DNA from: Epiperipatus broadwayi
Taxonomy: Eukaryota > Onychophora > Udeonychophora > Euonychophora > Peripatidae
NCBI GenBank assembly: GCA_028023455.1
Contig: JAQFVV010012434.1
Coordinates: 5,672,264 to 5,736,263 of the forward strand
Reading direction: 5' to 3'
DNA length: 64,000 nucleotides
The position numbers were made by a program, and so were the translations under genes. Positions within the stretch are counted from its first letter, which is position 1. Each line of letters starts with the position of its first letter. Of this stretch, positions 11,781 to 23,678 are shown piece by piece. Under the pieces are notes generated by a model, which saw only the letters and a list, made by a program, of their open reading frames with translations, did not search any database and was not told the DNA's origin.

Positions 11781-11859
11781 TATAATTAAGTTCCAACCAG
11801 TAACCACCTAAACATTCACAGTAAAATATAGTAATCAATATTTCTCACTGCTGTCAAGG
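11781..11859 (+). repeat. 79-bp direct repeat, copy 2
   Basis: Second copy of the block at 11489-11567, with no difference seen by eye. Identity amid otherwise decayed sequence implies a recent duplication or gene conversion. The 213 bp between the copies holds no gene. Confidence 0.85.
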
Positions 11860-11890
11860 CAACTTTCACACCTTTTAATAGCAAGAATGG

Positions 11891-11955
11891 AATATATATA
11901 TATATATGACTTGCATTATATAGCAAGAATATATATATATATATATATATATGAC
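11891..11955. repeat. (AT)n microsatellites in a duplicated block
   Basis: Two tandem copies of AGCAAGAAT, (AT)n, GACTTGCATTAT lie back to back, so the microsatellite and its flanks were duplicated together. Confidence 0.7.
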
Positions 11956-12640
11956 TTGCATTATCAATATGTAATAAATAAAGAGCATGCTAATAGTTCC
12001 AAACAAGCTTTTTGTTTTATTATGATAAATACCACAAGAGAAAGTATTTAAAATCTTGATCTAGGATTGTCCTCATCCCAAGACCAGTTTCAAGCTATGG
12101 CTCTCAGGACATTACATTCAGAATACTAAATCAAGCCAAGCCTTTATCTAATACTTAACTATTAAGAAGAAGATCTGAAATTTTTCAGTCAGATGTCTTC
12201 AACTGAAGAAGGTATATGGGCCTGAACTAAAGTCAGTGACCCCCATATATTAGTAGGCTTAGCAATTTAATATAGCCAAAGCCTTAACAGTCAAATTATA
12301 ATATTAATAAAAACAAGTTATATATCACATGACCTATATAGCTTGCATTACCAATATATTGCTAATAGTTCTAAACACACTTTTTTTTCATTATGATAAA
12401 TGCCACAAGCAAAAACATTTGAAATCTTTATCTAGAATTATTTTTATCCCCAGACCGGTTAATAGTTAAATGTTAGATAAATGCTTGGCTTGAGTTAATA
12501 TTTTGAATCTAATGTCCTAGCTCCTCACTGATGAGAGCTATAGCTTGAAACCAGTCTGGGGATGGGGACAATCATTGATAAAAGCTTCAGGTACCTTCTC
12601 TTGTAGCATTTATTATAAAAAATAAGCTTATTTAGACTGA
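11948..12640. repeat. Family C cluster: two plus-oriented pieces and one inverted piece
   Basis: A first copy spans about 11948-12330 (GACTTGCATTATCAATATG, then GCTAATAGTTCCAAACAAGC). A second plus-oriented start spans about 12330-12470, then the sequence flips and an inverted piece runs to about 12640. The unit is that of the tandem at 32.5-33.2 kb. The first copy has lost the CUGANGA side of its ribozyme (about 12074-12112, CCAGTTTCAAGCTATGGCTCTC remains in part). The inverted piece carries a good one at 12522-12562. Confidence 0.75.
12522..12562 (+). ncRNA. Hammerhead ribozyme motif, family C, core intact
   Basis: Plus strand: stem I UCCUCA (12522-12527), CUGAUGA (12528-12534), stem II GAGC-UAUA-GCUU (12535-12546, one G-U), GAAA (12547-12550), CCAGU, C17 at 12556, then UGGGGA (12557-12562). 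Stem I pairs six positions with one G-U. Stem III pairs A-U and C-G, with the third pair C/A where the other family C copies have C/G (CpG decay). All invariant core bases are present, so self-cleavage is plausible though stem III is very short and may require dimerisation. Confidence 0.65.
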
Positions 12641-14633
12641 GTCAGAGTTTAAATATGTGTATTAAATTATTAGTACCAAGTGCACTTTTGAGACCTTTGT
12701 GTTGTATTCATGGTTCTTTTGCTGAAACTTTTCACATTCTAAATTACTATGTTGTTGTGAACTTTCAATTATTAGAATATAATTCATAAAATTGCAAAAA
12801 CTTTTTATTAAATTTAATTTTAGGAGAAGGCTATATTTGTGAAAGCCCAGTTAAATTTTTCTGAACATAAGAAGACATGTAATGACAGTAAAATACCACT
12901 CATATGATAAAATATCATTAAATGGACATTCTTAATTATTATTGTCACTATTCATGTTATCTATAATTACTTTCCAACATGACAGTAATATTTCTGATAA
13001 GTTCACCAATGCAGTTTTTTACTTGTTTTTATGTATAGAAAACCCCAAATAATATATTTTGCTTTTGAAATGAGTAATATACACATATGCACACACACAA
13101 AACAATTCTAGATATATTAATTAAAATAAATAAAGTATAACAATCAACAATTACTGCTTCTGAAATTCATAACCATTATTTTTTATTAATTTTTTAAAAT
13201 CTACTTTCATCAATACAGATCATTAATTCTCTTCCTGTATCAAATAGGAACCCCTTTCAAAAATTTATTTTCTCTAAAGATCCAACAAAACTAAACAATA
13301 TCTAGAATAACATTTACATTTTTTTTCAGCTATTTTATTCAAATATTTAAAATATGTATATGGTTTTAAAATATAATCTAAATATTAGACATGGTAAAAA
13401 TAACAGAGTTTAATTTTTATTTTATTTATTTAGTGTATGGTGTCAGCACATTAAAATTCAACACCAACAGTTTTAATCAATCAAGAGCCAACTACTCTAA
13501 GTTATGTAGAGTAAAGAGGTCAACAGGGACATTGTAAAATGGTCATTCCCTGTAAATATTTAACATAGTTTATGATCTTCCACACTCACAGTTTGAAGAG
13601 TCTATAAATTACCACTTACACAACATATAATGACATTTCCCTTGGTCTGTTCTGATTCTGCAAATCTTCAACCTGAGTTTCTTGTAATGAAGAAACCAGT
13701 TACTCAGAGAATAGAATCAGCTATTAGAGAATGATTATTTATATTGGCATCATTTCAGTCATAAATTCACATTCTATTGATATCCAATGTGGCTGGTTGC
13801 AGAGAATTACTAATAAGCCAAAAAGGCTGCCTTAATTTTAACCTAACATTTATTCAGAATGAGATTAATTGGATGATTTGATAGCTCAATAAGCTTGTTG
13901 AATTCATTGATAATTGCCATCCTGCATTTAAGGTTAGCTAGAGGGATATTTGAAAGTATGATTAATCATTTTACTGTTGTGTATTTAAAATTGCCAGAAA
14001 TAATATGCATGGGTTCCATTAATCTGAGTTTTCACAAGATTAGTACATGTATTTCATCATCAGACTGGAGAGCAGTATTTAGCCACAGAATGAACAAGTG
14101 CTAGTCCAGAAATTCTAAGAATATCAGCTATAGAACTCCATGTTGTTCCTGAAAACTTGGAGATGATATTATTTGGAGTTTTTTTTATACCTGTAATATG
14201 TATTTAAAGGAAGGAGTTTGATCTAATTTATTTCCCCAAGTATTTTAGGTGTGATTGATTTGTAACTCTATAGTTACAGAAATTAATTTTTAAAGGGTTT
14301 TATTTTTTGGCTAGATTGTTATTGAAGTGAAAACATGTGTAAATAGATTTCACTGAATTAGGTTTGAGGTGCCAAAAACTGAAATAATTCTCAAGTATCT
14401 TTAAATCAGAATTTAGGTTTCTTTCAATATCATTGAAAGTGTATCCTCTGAAAGCAAGGGCAATGTCAGCAGCATAGATGATTTTTTTTTAAGCTGTGCT
14501 AGAGTTGAATTAAATTTAAGTAATCATATGGTGGTATTTAGTAAAAATAGATTTATCAACCTTTAATCAAGTTGAAATTGATTACCACTATCATTACAAC
14601 CAAACCCATAATAGTTCAGCAGCAATGCCTGTA
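12641..14633. other. AT-rich interval, no gene seen
   Basis: No supported gene. A slightly less A/T-rich stretch at about 13440-14160 (for example TCATCATCAGACTGGAGAGC near 14055) looks like an old repeat, but I cannot assign it. Confidence 0.4.
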
Positions 14634-15519
14634 CACCTGGGTCTCATTTTATGCGGTAGATAGATTCCTCAGAAAATGCGCACAAAAATAGACTTAACTT
14701 ACCTTGAAAAATGGGCATAGGGGTTGTAATTTTCAGAAATCACATAAAAGCAAAGCAAGAAGGAAAAATTACTTTAAAATTCACATTAAAAAAATAAAGA
14801 AATAAAGTATGACTAATAAAAAATGTCAAATATTTGAAAAAAAATAATACAAGACAAACTTTTTTTATTAACTACAGTATTTAATTTTACATTTTTTTAT
14901 ACATATTTTAATCATTACCAGTTATTTGGATATTTGACAATATGCATTCATTTGTGAAATGTTAAGAAATCAGATTCGTCATGTGACATACAACTAGCGC
15001 CACTTTCAGTCTTGAGCCATGTTAATAGTTTTTTGTTTCTATATTTAAAAAATGAGATTGTAATCAAAACAAAAAGATTATAGATTATCATTAGAAAGAT
15101 TATTTTCAGTTTATAAAATCAATAAAATCTTTTTTATTTTAAAATTCTATAAGATTATTTATTTCTGTTATAATTAACAAAATACATTTTAAAAGTTTAA
15201 AATTTTTGAATATTTATTGCGATATTTTTATATGTAAGTATAAATCTATTATTATTATTTACTCATTAGTATAAATATGTTATTTACATAGAGGCTGAGT
15301 TTCTAAATACAGCTTCAGGCCATATTCACATTAGCTGCTAATATAATGTTATATTTTTTTTTAAAAAAAAAAATATTTCACGTCAAAATAAGTTATTAAT
15401 AATTTAAATTTCTTGATATCTAATAAATATAGTGAAATATGAAAGATATTAAGAAGAAACATGAATCACATAACTTCAAAATTGCATTAAAATAATCTGC
15501 ATAAAATGAGACCCAGGTG
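14634..15519. mobile_element. Non-autonomous TIR element, Tc1/mariner-like, with TA target duplication
   Basis: CACCTGGGTCTCATTTTATG begins at 14634 and its reverse complement ends at 15519. TA flanks both sides (14632-14633 and 15520-15521). The terminal repeats match over about 23 bp with one difference. The 886-bp interior has no transposase frame, so the element must have relied on one supplied in trans. The TA duplication suggests the IS630-Tc1-mariner superfamily; the interior gives no further evidence. Confidence 0.8.
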
Positions 15520-15521
15520 TA

Positions 15522-15830
15522 TTTATAAACACAAATTCTGAATAAAACAGTATATATAAAGAGTGATCTCTTGCTTTATTCAAACTTTGTATTTGTAAAT
15601 ACAGGTAGGATATTGAAATATTCTAGTTTTGGTTGTAATAATTTATTATATATATATAAAATTCAAAACACTACACAATGTTAAGATATTTCAGCAACAC
15701 CATCTATGAACAAATATAAATTCTGAACTTCAAACAGCTAAACTTCTTAAAGAAAAACTAAATAAAACCAACATATATATACACACATATAACTACCCAC
15801 AATTCAAACACATTTTTTTTAAAAATGTGG
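15522..15830 (-). repeat. Possible decayed Penelope-element 3' flank
   Basis: On the minus strand the order TAAGAAGTTTAGCTG, GTTGCTGAAATATC, GTAGTGTTTTGAATTT resembles the 3' tails of the Penelope copies at 23.2-24.8 kb, and TATTGAAATATTCTAG near 15615 resembles GTTGAAATATTCTGGG at 22468. Similarity is weak. Confidence 0.3.
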
Positions 15831-18800
15831 ATAATTACATGTCTGTATTTATTTGCTGATTTTGTTTGTATTTTTCACTTAAAAAAATTCCTAAATAGAA
15901 CCATGGTTATGATGAAAAAAAATTTGTAAATTTTAATTTTGCTAATAATTTTATCAATAATTTATTATATATATAATAAACAAAAACATTTACTTGCTGC
16001 TCATTATTATGCTAACTTTAAAGCATATTTTATATATTTTGAATATTAACCACCATTGCTATTACATAAAATATATAGCCCAAATTCTCATAAGACACTT
16101 ATTTTCTTAATGTAAAACTTCTTCAAGAACTTGTTCTCTATGCTATTGTACTGTGAGAATAAAGAAATTTTAGTATTAAAGAAAAAAGAAACACTTAATA
16201 ATGGAATATGGCTACAGAAATTAACCTTTTTCTTTTCCTATCATTATGTTAATGTAATAAAGATTCAAGCTGCAACAAATCTAAATAATAACAAAGATAA
16301 TCTTAATCATGTTTATGTCTAGATACTGCTCATCATCATAACACCATGCATAAATGTAAACCAACATTAGAGTAGAAATTCCCATAATAAAATTTTCAAC
16401 ACTGCAATTTTAAATAGAAGTTAATAGAAATAATTTTTTTTTTTTTGTAAATGTTTTGAATTCATATTTAAGTAAATATTTACTTATTTAGATATTTTGC
16501 TTCTCTAGAATTTATGATAGATTTCTTATTGGAAAAACTAAATTAGATTTACTTTTTTTCCTTTCATATGATATTTGTTTTACCTGATCAGTCATATAAT
16601 CTCATTGAGAATACTAAATGTGGCACCAGTTACTTTATCACTTCATCACTACCATACAATCATTAGTATATTGTGGCAATTATGGGGGTTGAGAAATTTA
16701 TATTTTTTTTGTTAAAAGTAGAAGTGATTTGCAGAAAAATACCAAATCATAAAAACACATAAATGTTGGTTAACTGCCTTAATAATTTTGTTGCCACTTG
16801 AAATGTACTTTTATAGACATTGAACATGAAAAGGAAAATGAGAAAAGAAACACCATTGAACCTTATGTACTTAAGTGTATTTTTTTACATTTATCTGATG
16901 GTTTTTTCACTTCATTAAAATTTGTAATGTACTACTTTAAAATATAGTTTCAACTTAAACTTATAATTTCTCTGATTAGCAGTAAATTTTGTCATTCAAT
17001 TCTAATGCTTACAAACTATTTTATCTGTGCATTATGTTTTAATAACTGCTACTATACATTTTTAAAATTAGATGTATGCTTTATTTATTATTGTGTTGCT
17101 TCATACATAATATTTAAAAAATAGAGATTTGGTATTGCTCAATTTTATTATCAACTTAATACATCCATTTTCTTTATCTTTTTTTTTCTACTCATGCACT
17201 TTACAAACATTAATCTCCATTTTATATTTTTATCCTTTTCTAAATTATTCTGACAAATTTACTTACAATAAAATTTTAGAAATAAAATACAGGTAAGAAA
17301 CATTTTACCTTAAATTACAAAATTTGTTAGGCATATGGAGTAATAAAATGTATGATTAAGTTGATGAGTACTAAAATAGATAGATTTTCAAAATATATGT
17401 GTATATATTAAGCAATGAAAATTACTAGATTAATTTCATCTTTAAAATCACTCTGTTTTTGAATTTGGTTAGATCTCATTCCATTTTAATTGCAATTCAT
17501 GTTATTTACAGTTCATGGATGTACTTTGTTCTATCTCTTGGTCAATTTTAGTCACATTTTCTTTATTTTAGGCTTATTTTATAGGTAATTTGAAATTTAA
17601 AATTTTATTTCTAAAAAAGTCTGCATATGGCAATATATTTTGAAAAAAATTTTTTTTCATTGCTGCATATTGATGTGTAGGCCAGCCTTTTTTCTCTGAT
17701 TGGATGGCTGCCAACTCTGGAAATTGTACCCAGATGACAAAGTCAGAAATCAAAACAAAATGTTTTACATATTCATTATTGATTTTGAATGTAAATAAAT
17801 ATATATATATCATAATTTTTTACTTTCATAATTAAGATTTTACATTACTTTATCAAAATATAAAGTTTGATTTGAAATATTTTAAATTTTACAAGAAAAA
17901 TAAGCGTGGAAAAGTGATCACTCTTTAAGAAAAGTGAATAATGTTGACCGCTACAAAACTGAATAATGATATACTGGCATTCACATACATTGGTTGAAAT
18001 ATAATTCTTTTTTTTACCACTGGCTATTTTTTAAACATTTTTCTTATATTTTTCTTTAGTTATTAACATTATTTTTGATTTTTTGTTAACTTAACTAATT
18101 TGAATCTAAAATTATTCAATTTTTAGAAGCTGAATTGAAACAATTCTCTGTATTTTAGATTAATATTTTATCAATAAAAACTGACTGGAAATGAAACTAA
18201 GGAATAATTGTTTTCAGATTTAAGTAATGCACCAATACAAAAATTAGACAAAGGTTGTAGAAGTTGGTATTGGCATCTAAAGGAATAGGATGTTATCAAA
18301 CCCAAGTAAAGCATTGCATCATCAAATCAAAGTTGATTCCTTGAATTTATGTAAATGACATTTCTTCAGAATAACTATTATATGCTTGGTTTCTACAATA
18401 ATTTCATTATTGTAAAGATGTTCTCCATCTACATCTCATTGCTATTTTCTGTTTCTTTCACTATCTGAATTTTTTTTTGTAATATATACTTTTCTAATAA
18501 AATAAATCATCTTGTAATTTAGCCAAATAAGACAACATTAAATATAAGATTAGTTCTAATCTGATTAATTATCTGCTTTTTTATTTTCCTTACTATGTAC
18601 TGGATTCTTTCAAAAAAATTATTGGTAGTACTTCAAACACACCATTACATTTTTATTCTTTTTCAGAGCCTAGCATTCATATCCACAAAAATCTCTACAA
18701 ATAGCACAGACTAAACAAACCCTATTTTTAAGCATTTACATATACATAGCAGCAGCTTATAAATGAGTATAGCTATTCTAACACCAAGAAAAAAATCTGT

Positions 18801-19359
18801 TCTAAAAATGATTTTGCAATGACAATACAAACCAATAATATTTCACATTTAAAACATTCTGATCAATTTTTCTGTTATTTGATATTTTGTGGTGTTGTTT
18901 TTAATTTCTTCAGGAGAAAATTTTCTTTCTGAAGTACTTCAATTCTATGTCAAATTGTAGCTCTACAATATATTATATTCCTTGTCAATATCTTTCCGAT
19001 AGGAAAAATTAGCATTGCTTTTCTTTATAATATTTTTGAAATAATCCTTATAACATAGATAGTCTACATCTTCCATGAAAACTATACTCAATTTTACCCC
19101 AAAGTATTCTTTTAGGAAGATTTGTATTGTTTATTCATTTTACATATCCAGTATAATAATGAAGTTATTTTATAATAGTGAACTCTATAGAATGACATCG
19201 AGTAAGATAAAAAAAAATATGGTGATTGCATTTGTTCAAGTCTCACTTCCGCACAATAAATAAAATAAAATAATAGCCTCAAATAGAGCTAACTTAGTTT
19301 CAAGAGTTATTTCCTTATGATGAAGTACTCTGTTTTATAATTTACTAGAAGAAGAAGCA
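15831..19359. other. AT-rich interval, no gene seen
   Basis: Long A/T-rich stretch with homopolymer runs. The frames at 16131-16322, 17574-17813 and 19075-19263 show no domain and are rich in residues expected from random AT sequence. Confidence 0.5.
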
Positions 19360-20040
19360 ATACATTGGGGTCTATACTGTTCCTTCTCATCTAAATCCAT
19401 TTTGTACTATAAAACTATGATGATATTTAAATTGATTTACATTCTCAAGCTGATAATTAAATGTTTCAAACAGCATACTGTAAATCCAAAATTTCAAGAA
19501 GATAAAGTTTTTATTTTGATTTTAATCAATTCAAGTCAAAAATTCCACTATCAAACCCGTCTTGCAACTTGATACATATTTCATTGTTTCGCCTATAATC
19601 AGTTCCCAAGACTACTGTTAAATCACTGTTGTATAAAGTATACATTCTATTTAACAACAGTTTTCATTTCAAAGGTCTTATATTTTCTATCTATAGTAAT
19701 AACACTTTTATTCTATTATGTAACGGCTCTATAATACAAACAAATTTCTGTGGACAACCACTTAATTTCAAACAATGGCATAAACGTGTTTGATTAACTG
19801 CATTAAATGCTTTGAAAAAAATCAATAAAAGCAATATACAAATCACTCTTTTTGTCTATAGTGCTTTTTAATTTTCAAAACCACATTGAGTCTCTCTGAT
19901 AACCATTTATCTTTAACTGGAAGTAATCTATTCAATAAAATTCTTGAAAGTATTTTTATTGTAGTGAACAATAATTATATTTTATGATAATTACTGCAGT
20001 TTTGTCTATTCTCTTTACTTTTAAAAATTAGAATAGAAGA
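19360..20040 (-). pseudogene. LINE reverse transcriptase fragment (broken)
   Basis: Translated on the minus strand with frame changes, the segment near 20000-19900 reads ILSRILLNRLL, and at about 19855-19750 it reads SDLYIAFIDF then KAFNAVNQTRLCHCLKLSG and CPQKFV. This is RT motif A (DLYIAFIDFxKAFxxV) followed by the GCPxKF segment of non-LTR reverse transcriptases. The frame is broken in the run of seven T that encodes the residues after DF. Near 19560-19510 DGFDSGIFDLN resembles the later GxLFNLRRLQ region of the same LINE group, which implies that the stretch carrying the YADD active site was deleted. A possible NVNQFKY near 19430 would be the thumb-side NGxxLxxVxxFxYLG block. No function remains. 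Confidence 0.65.
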
Positions 20041-20465
20041 AATCTTAAGAATAGCTCATGTACTTCACATGACCACCACTCGTATGCTTGTGTATAACTG
20101 TTGTTAAAACAGGCAAAACTCACTATACGTTTTGCTACACACACAGTAAGCTAGAGTAATCAATGGATGCCAGAAGGCTTGTGCATAAAATCCCCATCTA
20201 GTGCCTATTCATCCAATATCCCCAGACTAGTTTCTGGCTTGTGGCCTTCGTCACAAAGATCTAGGTGCAGTGCTCTCAGATCCAAGGCTTCTCACTGATG
20301 AAGGCCTCTTGCCAGAAACTAGTCTGGGGATATTGGATGAGTAGACACTAGATGGGTATTATATGCACAATCCTTCTGGCATCCATTGATTACTCTAGCA
20401 TGCTGTGTGTGGCAATATATATATTGAGTTTTGCCTGTTTTAATAGCCAATGTAGCTTCATTGAT
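20041..20465. repeat. Family A foldback with opposed HHR motifs
   Basis: The left arm (about 20080-20245: TGTTAAAACAGGCAAAACTC through CCCCAGACTAGTTTC) is inverted in the right arm (about 20312-20450: GAAACTAGTCTGGGG through GAGTTTTGCCTGTTTTAA). The arms are near identical in parts, so this palindrome is fairly young. The left-arm ribozyme (about 20222-20266, minus) has GUGACGA in place of CUGAUGA; the right-arm one is intact. Confidence 0.8.
20289..20330 (+). ncRNA. Hammerhead ribozyme motif, family A
   Basis: Plus strand: stem I UUCUCA (20289-20294), CUGAUGA (20295-20301), a weak stem II A-GGC-CUCUU-GCC-A, GAAA (20315-20318), CUAGU, C17 at 20324, then UGGGGA (20325-20330). Stem I pairs six positions with two G-U. 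Stem III ACUAGU is perfectly self-complementary. The odd feature is the A/A at the base of stem II where the consensus has a G-C pair. Confidence 0.6.
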
Positions 20466-22524
20466 TCATATATTCCTAAAACATCCTAATATTCTTAAAG
20501 CTAATATATCATCATCATATTTTAAAAATTTCCAAGGAATTTTTTAAGAATTACTATGAGTTATTTAGTCTTCACCAAATTGGATATCTTTGTTCAGATC
20601 TAAATGGGTAAATAATATACATATATTTTAAAAAGTCATCATTTCATTTCTTATACCATTATCCAAAAATAATCAAAATACTGATTCCACCTGTTTAAAA
20701 TGTCATTGTCATTATAGGATGTTATTGCTGGATTTAATAGAACATCCATATGTTGCTTTTTGTGCCTCAAAAACATCTAGTGATTACAATCACAAATGTC
20801 TGCATCTTCGTTGTAGTTTTCATTTACCAATCATTTTTAAGCCTTTTGGTCATTTATTGAACTTCTGCCTTCAGATTACTATATTTTTTCTGAAGTTCCA
20901 CATCTAATTTATTATTTTGACAATCAGGAAATGCTATGTTTTTTTTTTTTTTTAAAAAATCAAATTGCTAATAATAAGATCCTTATCAGACAACTAGTCA
21001 TGATACTTATTTTTACTGAACCCAAAAATGGATTTAGTTATAACAATATACATTTCTTAAAAGAATTTCATACATCAGTGATATAACAATTCTGGAAATC
21101 GAAATTAATTAGATGTCTAAATTTAGTATGTATAGTATATACTTCTAAAAAATGAACATCCATTTTCTTGTGAATATGATTAGAATAAGATTACATTGGG
21201 AGTGTATTAATCTATAATTTATCCAATAATCTGCCTTTGAAATTACTCATATAATAAACTTCTTTTATATTATGACTTATAAATCTGTTAAATGTCATTG
21301 TTTTTAACAATGATGTGTCCATATTTCTTTATAATGCTTCTGCGTAAACAAAGTATTTATGGTAGACAATCCATATATTGGGCAAAAATTCACTGATAAC
21401 AGATTATTTGAATTGACAGTACCAATACTATTATTTCCAATAATTTTAGGTCAATGTCTATTATTTGTACTAACATGTGCATGTCCCCATATCAACTTTA
21501 AAATCAATTACTACCCCTATTATAATAATTTTTGAATTTTTCATATTTAGTATTTTTTCCATTTTTATTTTTATTTTTCTAATAAGTCACATAAGGGCAC
21601 TCTTTATGTTCTAAAAATATCTAAATTTGTTTATATATATCATATTTGTCTTAATTGAGTTAGTTTATCTTTTCTCATAGCATATTCAGAATACAAGTGG
21701 CATAAGTATGATTATAATATATAGCTCTGCACTGCTTATCAAAATGCTTATTTTACCATGACCTGTTTTAATTGCATCTTCTAGTTCCATGTAAAAATTC
21801 ATTATACCAATGAATTCATCATTGATTTATCAGATTAATGAAATGTTCTAAACCCTGTGGTGATCAATTACATTTTAATTGCTCTTCATTGTTGATTTAA
21901 ACATATAAATATATAACTATTAAGAAAAAAGATATTTGGTAATATAACAAATGTAATCAGATCATTATCTAGTTATCAGTTATAGGATGCAGACAAATAT
22001 GACTTGAATTCTAATAAACTAAATTTATTACTGATTATTTCTGGATATGATAACTAATGTATAAGTCAAGCTGATTAAAATAAGGGATTGGATAGGTTGT
22101 TAAAACAGAGAGATGGTTTGAAGGTTTGTGTCTTACATAAAGATGTTGCAATTCAAGGTATTACACATTGGTCAAATGAATATTTTTCTGCCCTGCTGTC
22201 TATACTGCTGAATAAATTAGATTTATATGGTGAACTGTGATATGATTTCATTGTTCATTTCATTTAATATCACATGGTGTTTTCCTGGATATTATTGTAA
22301 TAAGATTTAAATGAAAAACCTTAGGATGATATTACTACACAAATGTTCATCTAAATTACTCCTGAAAAATATGATTGATTTGGGAGGTAAATTTTGAATA
22401 TATATTAATGAAATTCTTCTATCTATATTATTTAATTCAGACTTTGTGTTTTTAAATACTGGAAGCACTGTTGAAATATTCTGGGATTGAATTGTATTCA
22501 TTTAATATATATATAATATTTTTT
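20466..22524. other. AT-rich interval, no gene seen
   Basis: No gene recognised. The segment at about 22440-22500 (CTGTTGAAATATTCTGGGA) resembles 15.6 kb and may be a Penelope-related flank. Confidence 0.4.
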
Positions 22525-23150
22525 GGGTTTAACCATGTATTATTTTATATTACTATCCAATATTTTGATGAAATCACATCTGCCATTTTCAAGGTCAAGT
22601 TTTTAAAGAAAAACCACTAGATCTCAAGTAGTAATGAAATTGAATGTGAAGTAGAAAATGAGATTGAGCAGGAAGTAGTTGAGTACAGTATTCACACTAT
22701 ATATATTAATAAAATGTTTATTTACTTCAGTTTCACCATTATTTGATTTCACGTTTATATTAGAAGAAATAAATAAAATAAAGTGTTCTCCATGAGTCTA
22801 GAATATGTTATGCTTCATCAGTTTTATTTAAATTAATTCATCTTTTTAATACTTAAATAAAGCTAATGAAGAACAACATATTCCAAGCTTATAGGGACCA
22901 GTTATTTTATTCCTTTCTTCTAATATAAACCTGTAATCAATTAATGGTGAAACTGAAGAAAACAAATATTTTGTTAATCCACATATTCTGGATGCTGAAC
23001 TACTTTATGCTCAATCTCATTCTCTATATCACATTCAATCTCATTTCTACTTGAGAATTAATGACTTTTTGTTAAAAACTTGACCTTGAAAATTATGTTA
23101 TTTTGTCTAAATATTGGAAAGTAATACAAAATAATGCACAATTTAACCCC
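22525..23150. repeat. Inverted repeat of about 300-bp arms beside the Penelope cluster
   Basis: GGGTTTAACCATGTATTATT at 22525 is the inverse of AATAATGCACAATTTAACCCC ending at 23150, and similarity continues inward through TTTCAAGGTCAAG against CTTGACCTTGAAAA to a centre near 22837. A partial copy (GGAAAGTAATCAAAAATAAT, GGTTTAACCCC) lies at about 27160-27205. Because it abuts the Penelope fragments, it may be part of their terminal repeat structure. Confidence 0.75.
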
Positions 23151-23263
23151 AAAAATACATTATTTACATCATATAACTGTGAAAACCTTATATATATATA
23201 TATATATATCAAAACTACCCCAAATCCAAAATTCAACCAGACCAGCATAAAAATAATATTAAA

Positions 23264-23307
23264 ACACTACCAAAGGTTTCACTGCTACAAGCAGACTTCT
23301 CAAGTGT
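23264..23307 (-). ncRNA. HHR-like hairpin in Penelope copy 1 tail (candidate U3-A8 variant)
   Basis: Minus strand: ACAC (stem I), UUGAGAA, stem II region GUCUGC-UUGUA-GCAGU, GAAA, then CC-UUU-GG, U, A17, and GUGU (stem I). Stem III closes with A-U and two C-G pairs, and stem I GUGU/ACAC is perfect. Against CUGANGA the box differs at C3 (U) and G8 (A), two bases that pair with each other in the folded ribozyme. It could instead be a box with a deletion. Penelope elements are known to carry HHRs at this position. Confidence 0.45.
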
Positions 23308-23341
23308 AAAGAACTACAAAAACTACACAATATATATAATA

Positions 23342-23605
23342 TTAAACATTACCCACAAATCTATTCACTTCCCATCCACCCTTAATATTAAAAGAACTCT
23401 TAAATAAACTAATTGCTTCAGAATAATAAATTTTCAATAATAAAGACTCTTTAATTCTTATTTTGATTTCATTTCTCTCAAAGAAGACAACCTTAGCTTC
23501 ATCAAAATCAATAGTGTGGCCTGTATCTTTTTCATGGACATACAAAGCAAAACTAAGATATCTATTTTTAACTCTACTCTTATGAACCTTTATTCTTTCA
23601 TTTAA
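23342..23605 (-). pseudogene. GIY-YIG endonuclease C-terminus of a Penelope-like element, copy 1
   Basis: The frame can be read upstream of its first ATG: NERIKVHKSRVKNRYLSFAL, then YVHEKDTGHTIDFDEAKVVF, and ends after FNIKGGWEVNRFVGNV. The segments NERIKVH and LYVHEKDTGH are the C-terminal half of the GIY-YIG nuclease that nicks target DNA for priming reverse transcription in Penelope-like elements. The catalytic GIY and YVG motifs lie upstream and are missing here through truncation. Reading frame is intact to the stop at 23342, so this end is less decayed than copy 2. The reverse transcriptase is absent. Confidence 0.75.
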
Positions 23606-23678
23606 TGTTTATATATATATGCAAAACCATAAAACAATACAATACTAGATTAAATCCAAAATTTTACCAAAATCCTTA

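Larger units (their letters stand above)
23155..23605 (-). mobile_element. Penelope-like element 3' end, copy 1
   Basis: Coding remnant 23342-23605 followed by a 3' tail with an HHR-like hairpin at 23264-23307 and an AT repeat near 23195. It lies head to tail behind copy 2 on the same strand, 5'-truncated inside the GIY-YIG domain exactly where the copy 2 tail ends. Tandem, truncated copies are typical of Penelope-like elements. Confidence 0.75.

Noticed and set aside
13990-14100. CUGAUGA followed by UGAAAUACAUGUAC on the minus strand near 14055
   Set aside because: There is no stem II between CUGAUGA and GAAA and flanking sequences do not form stem I, so it is not a hammerhead.
22800-22895. 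Opposed CURAUGA boxes with a six-pair AGAAUA-ACA-UAUUCU-type stem in the 22.5-23.1 kb palindrome
   Set aside because: GAAA is absent in both arms and no stem I can be drawn; at best a fully decayed ribozyme.
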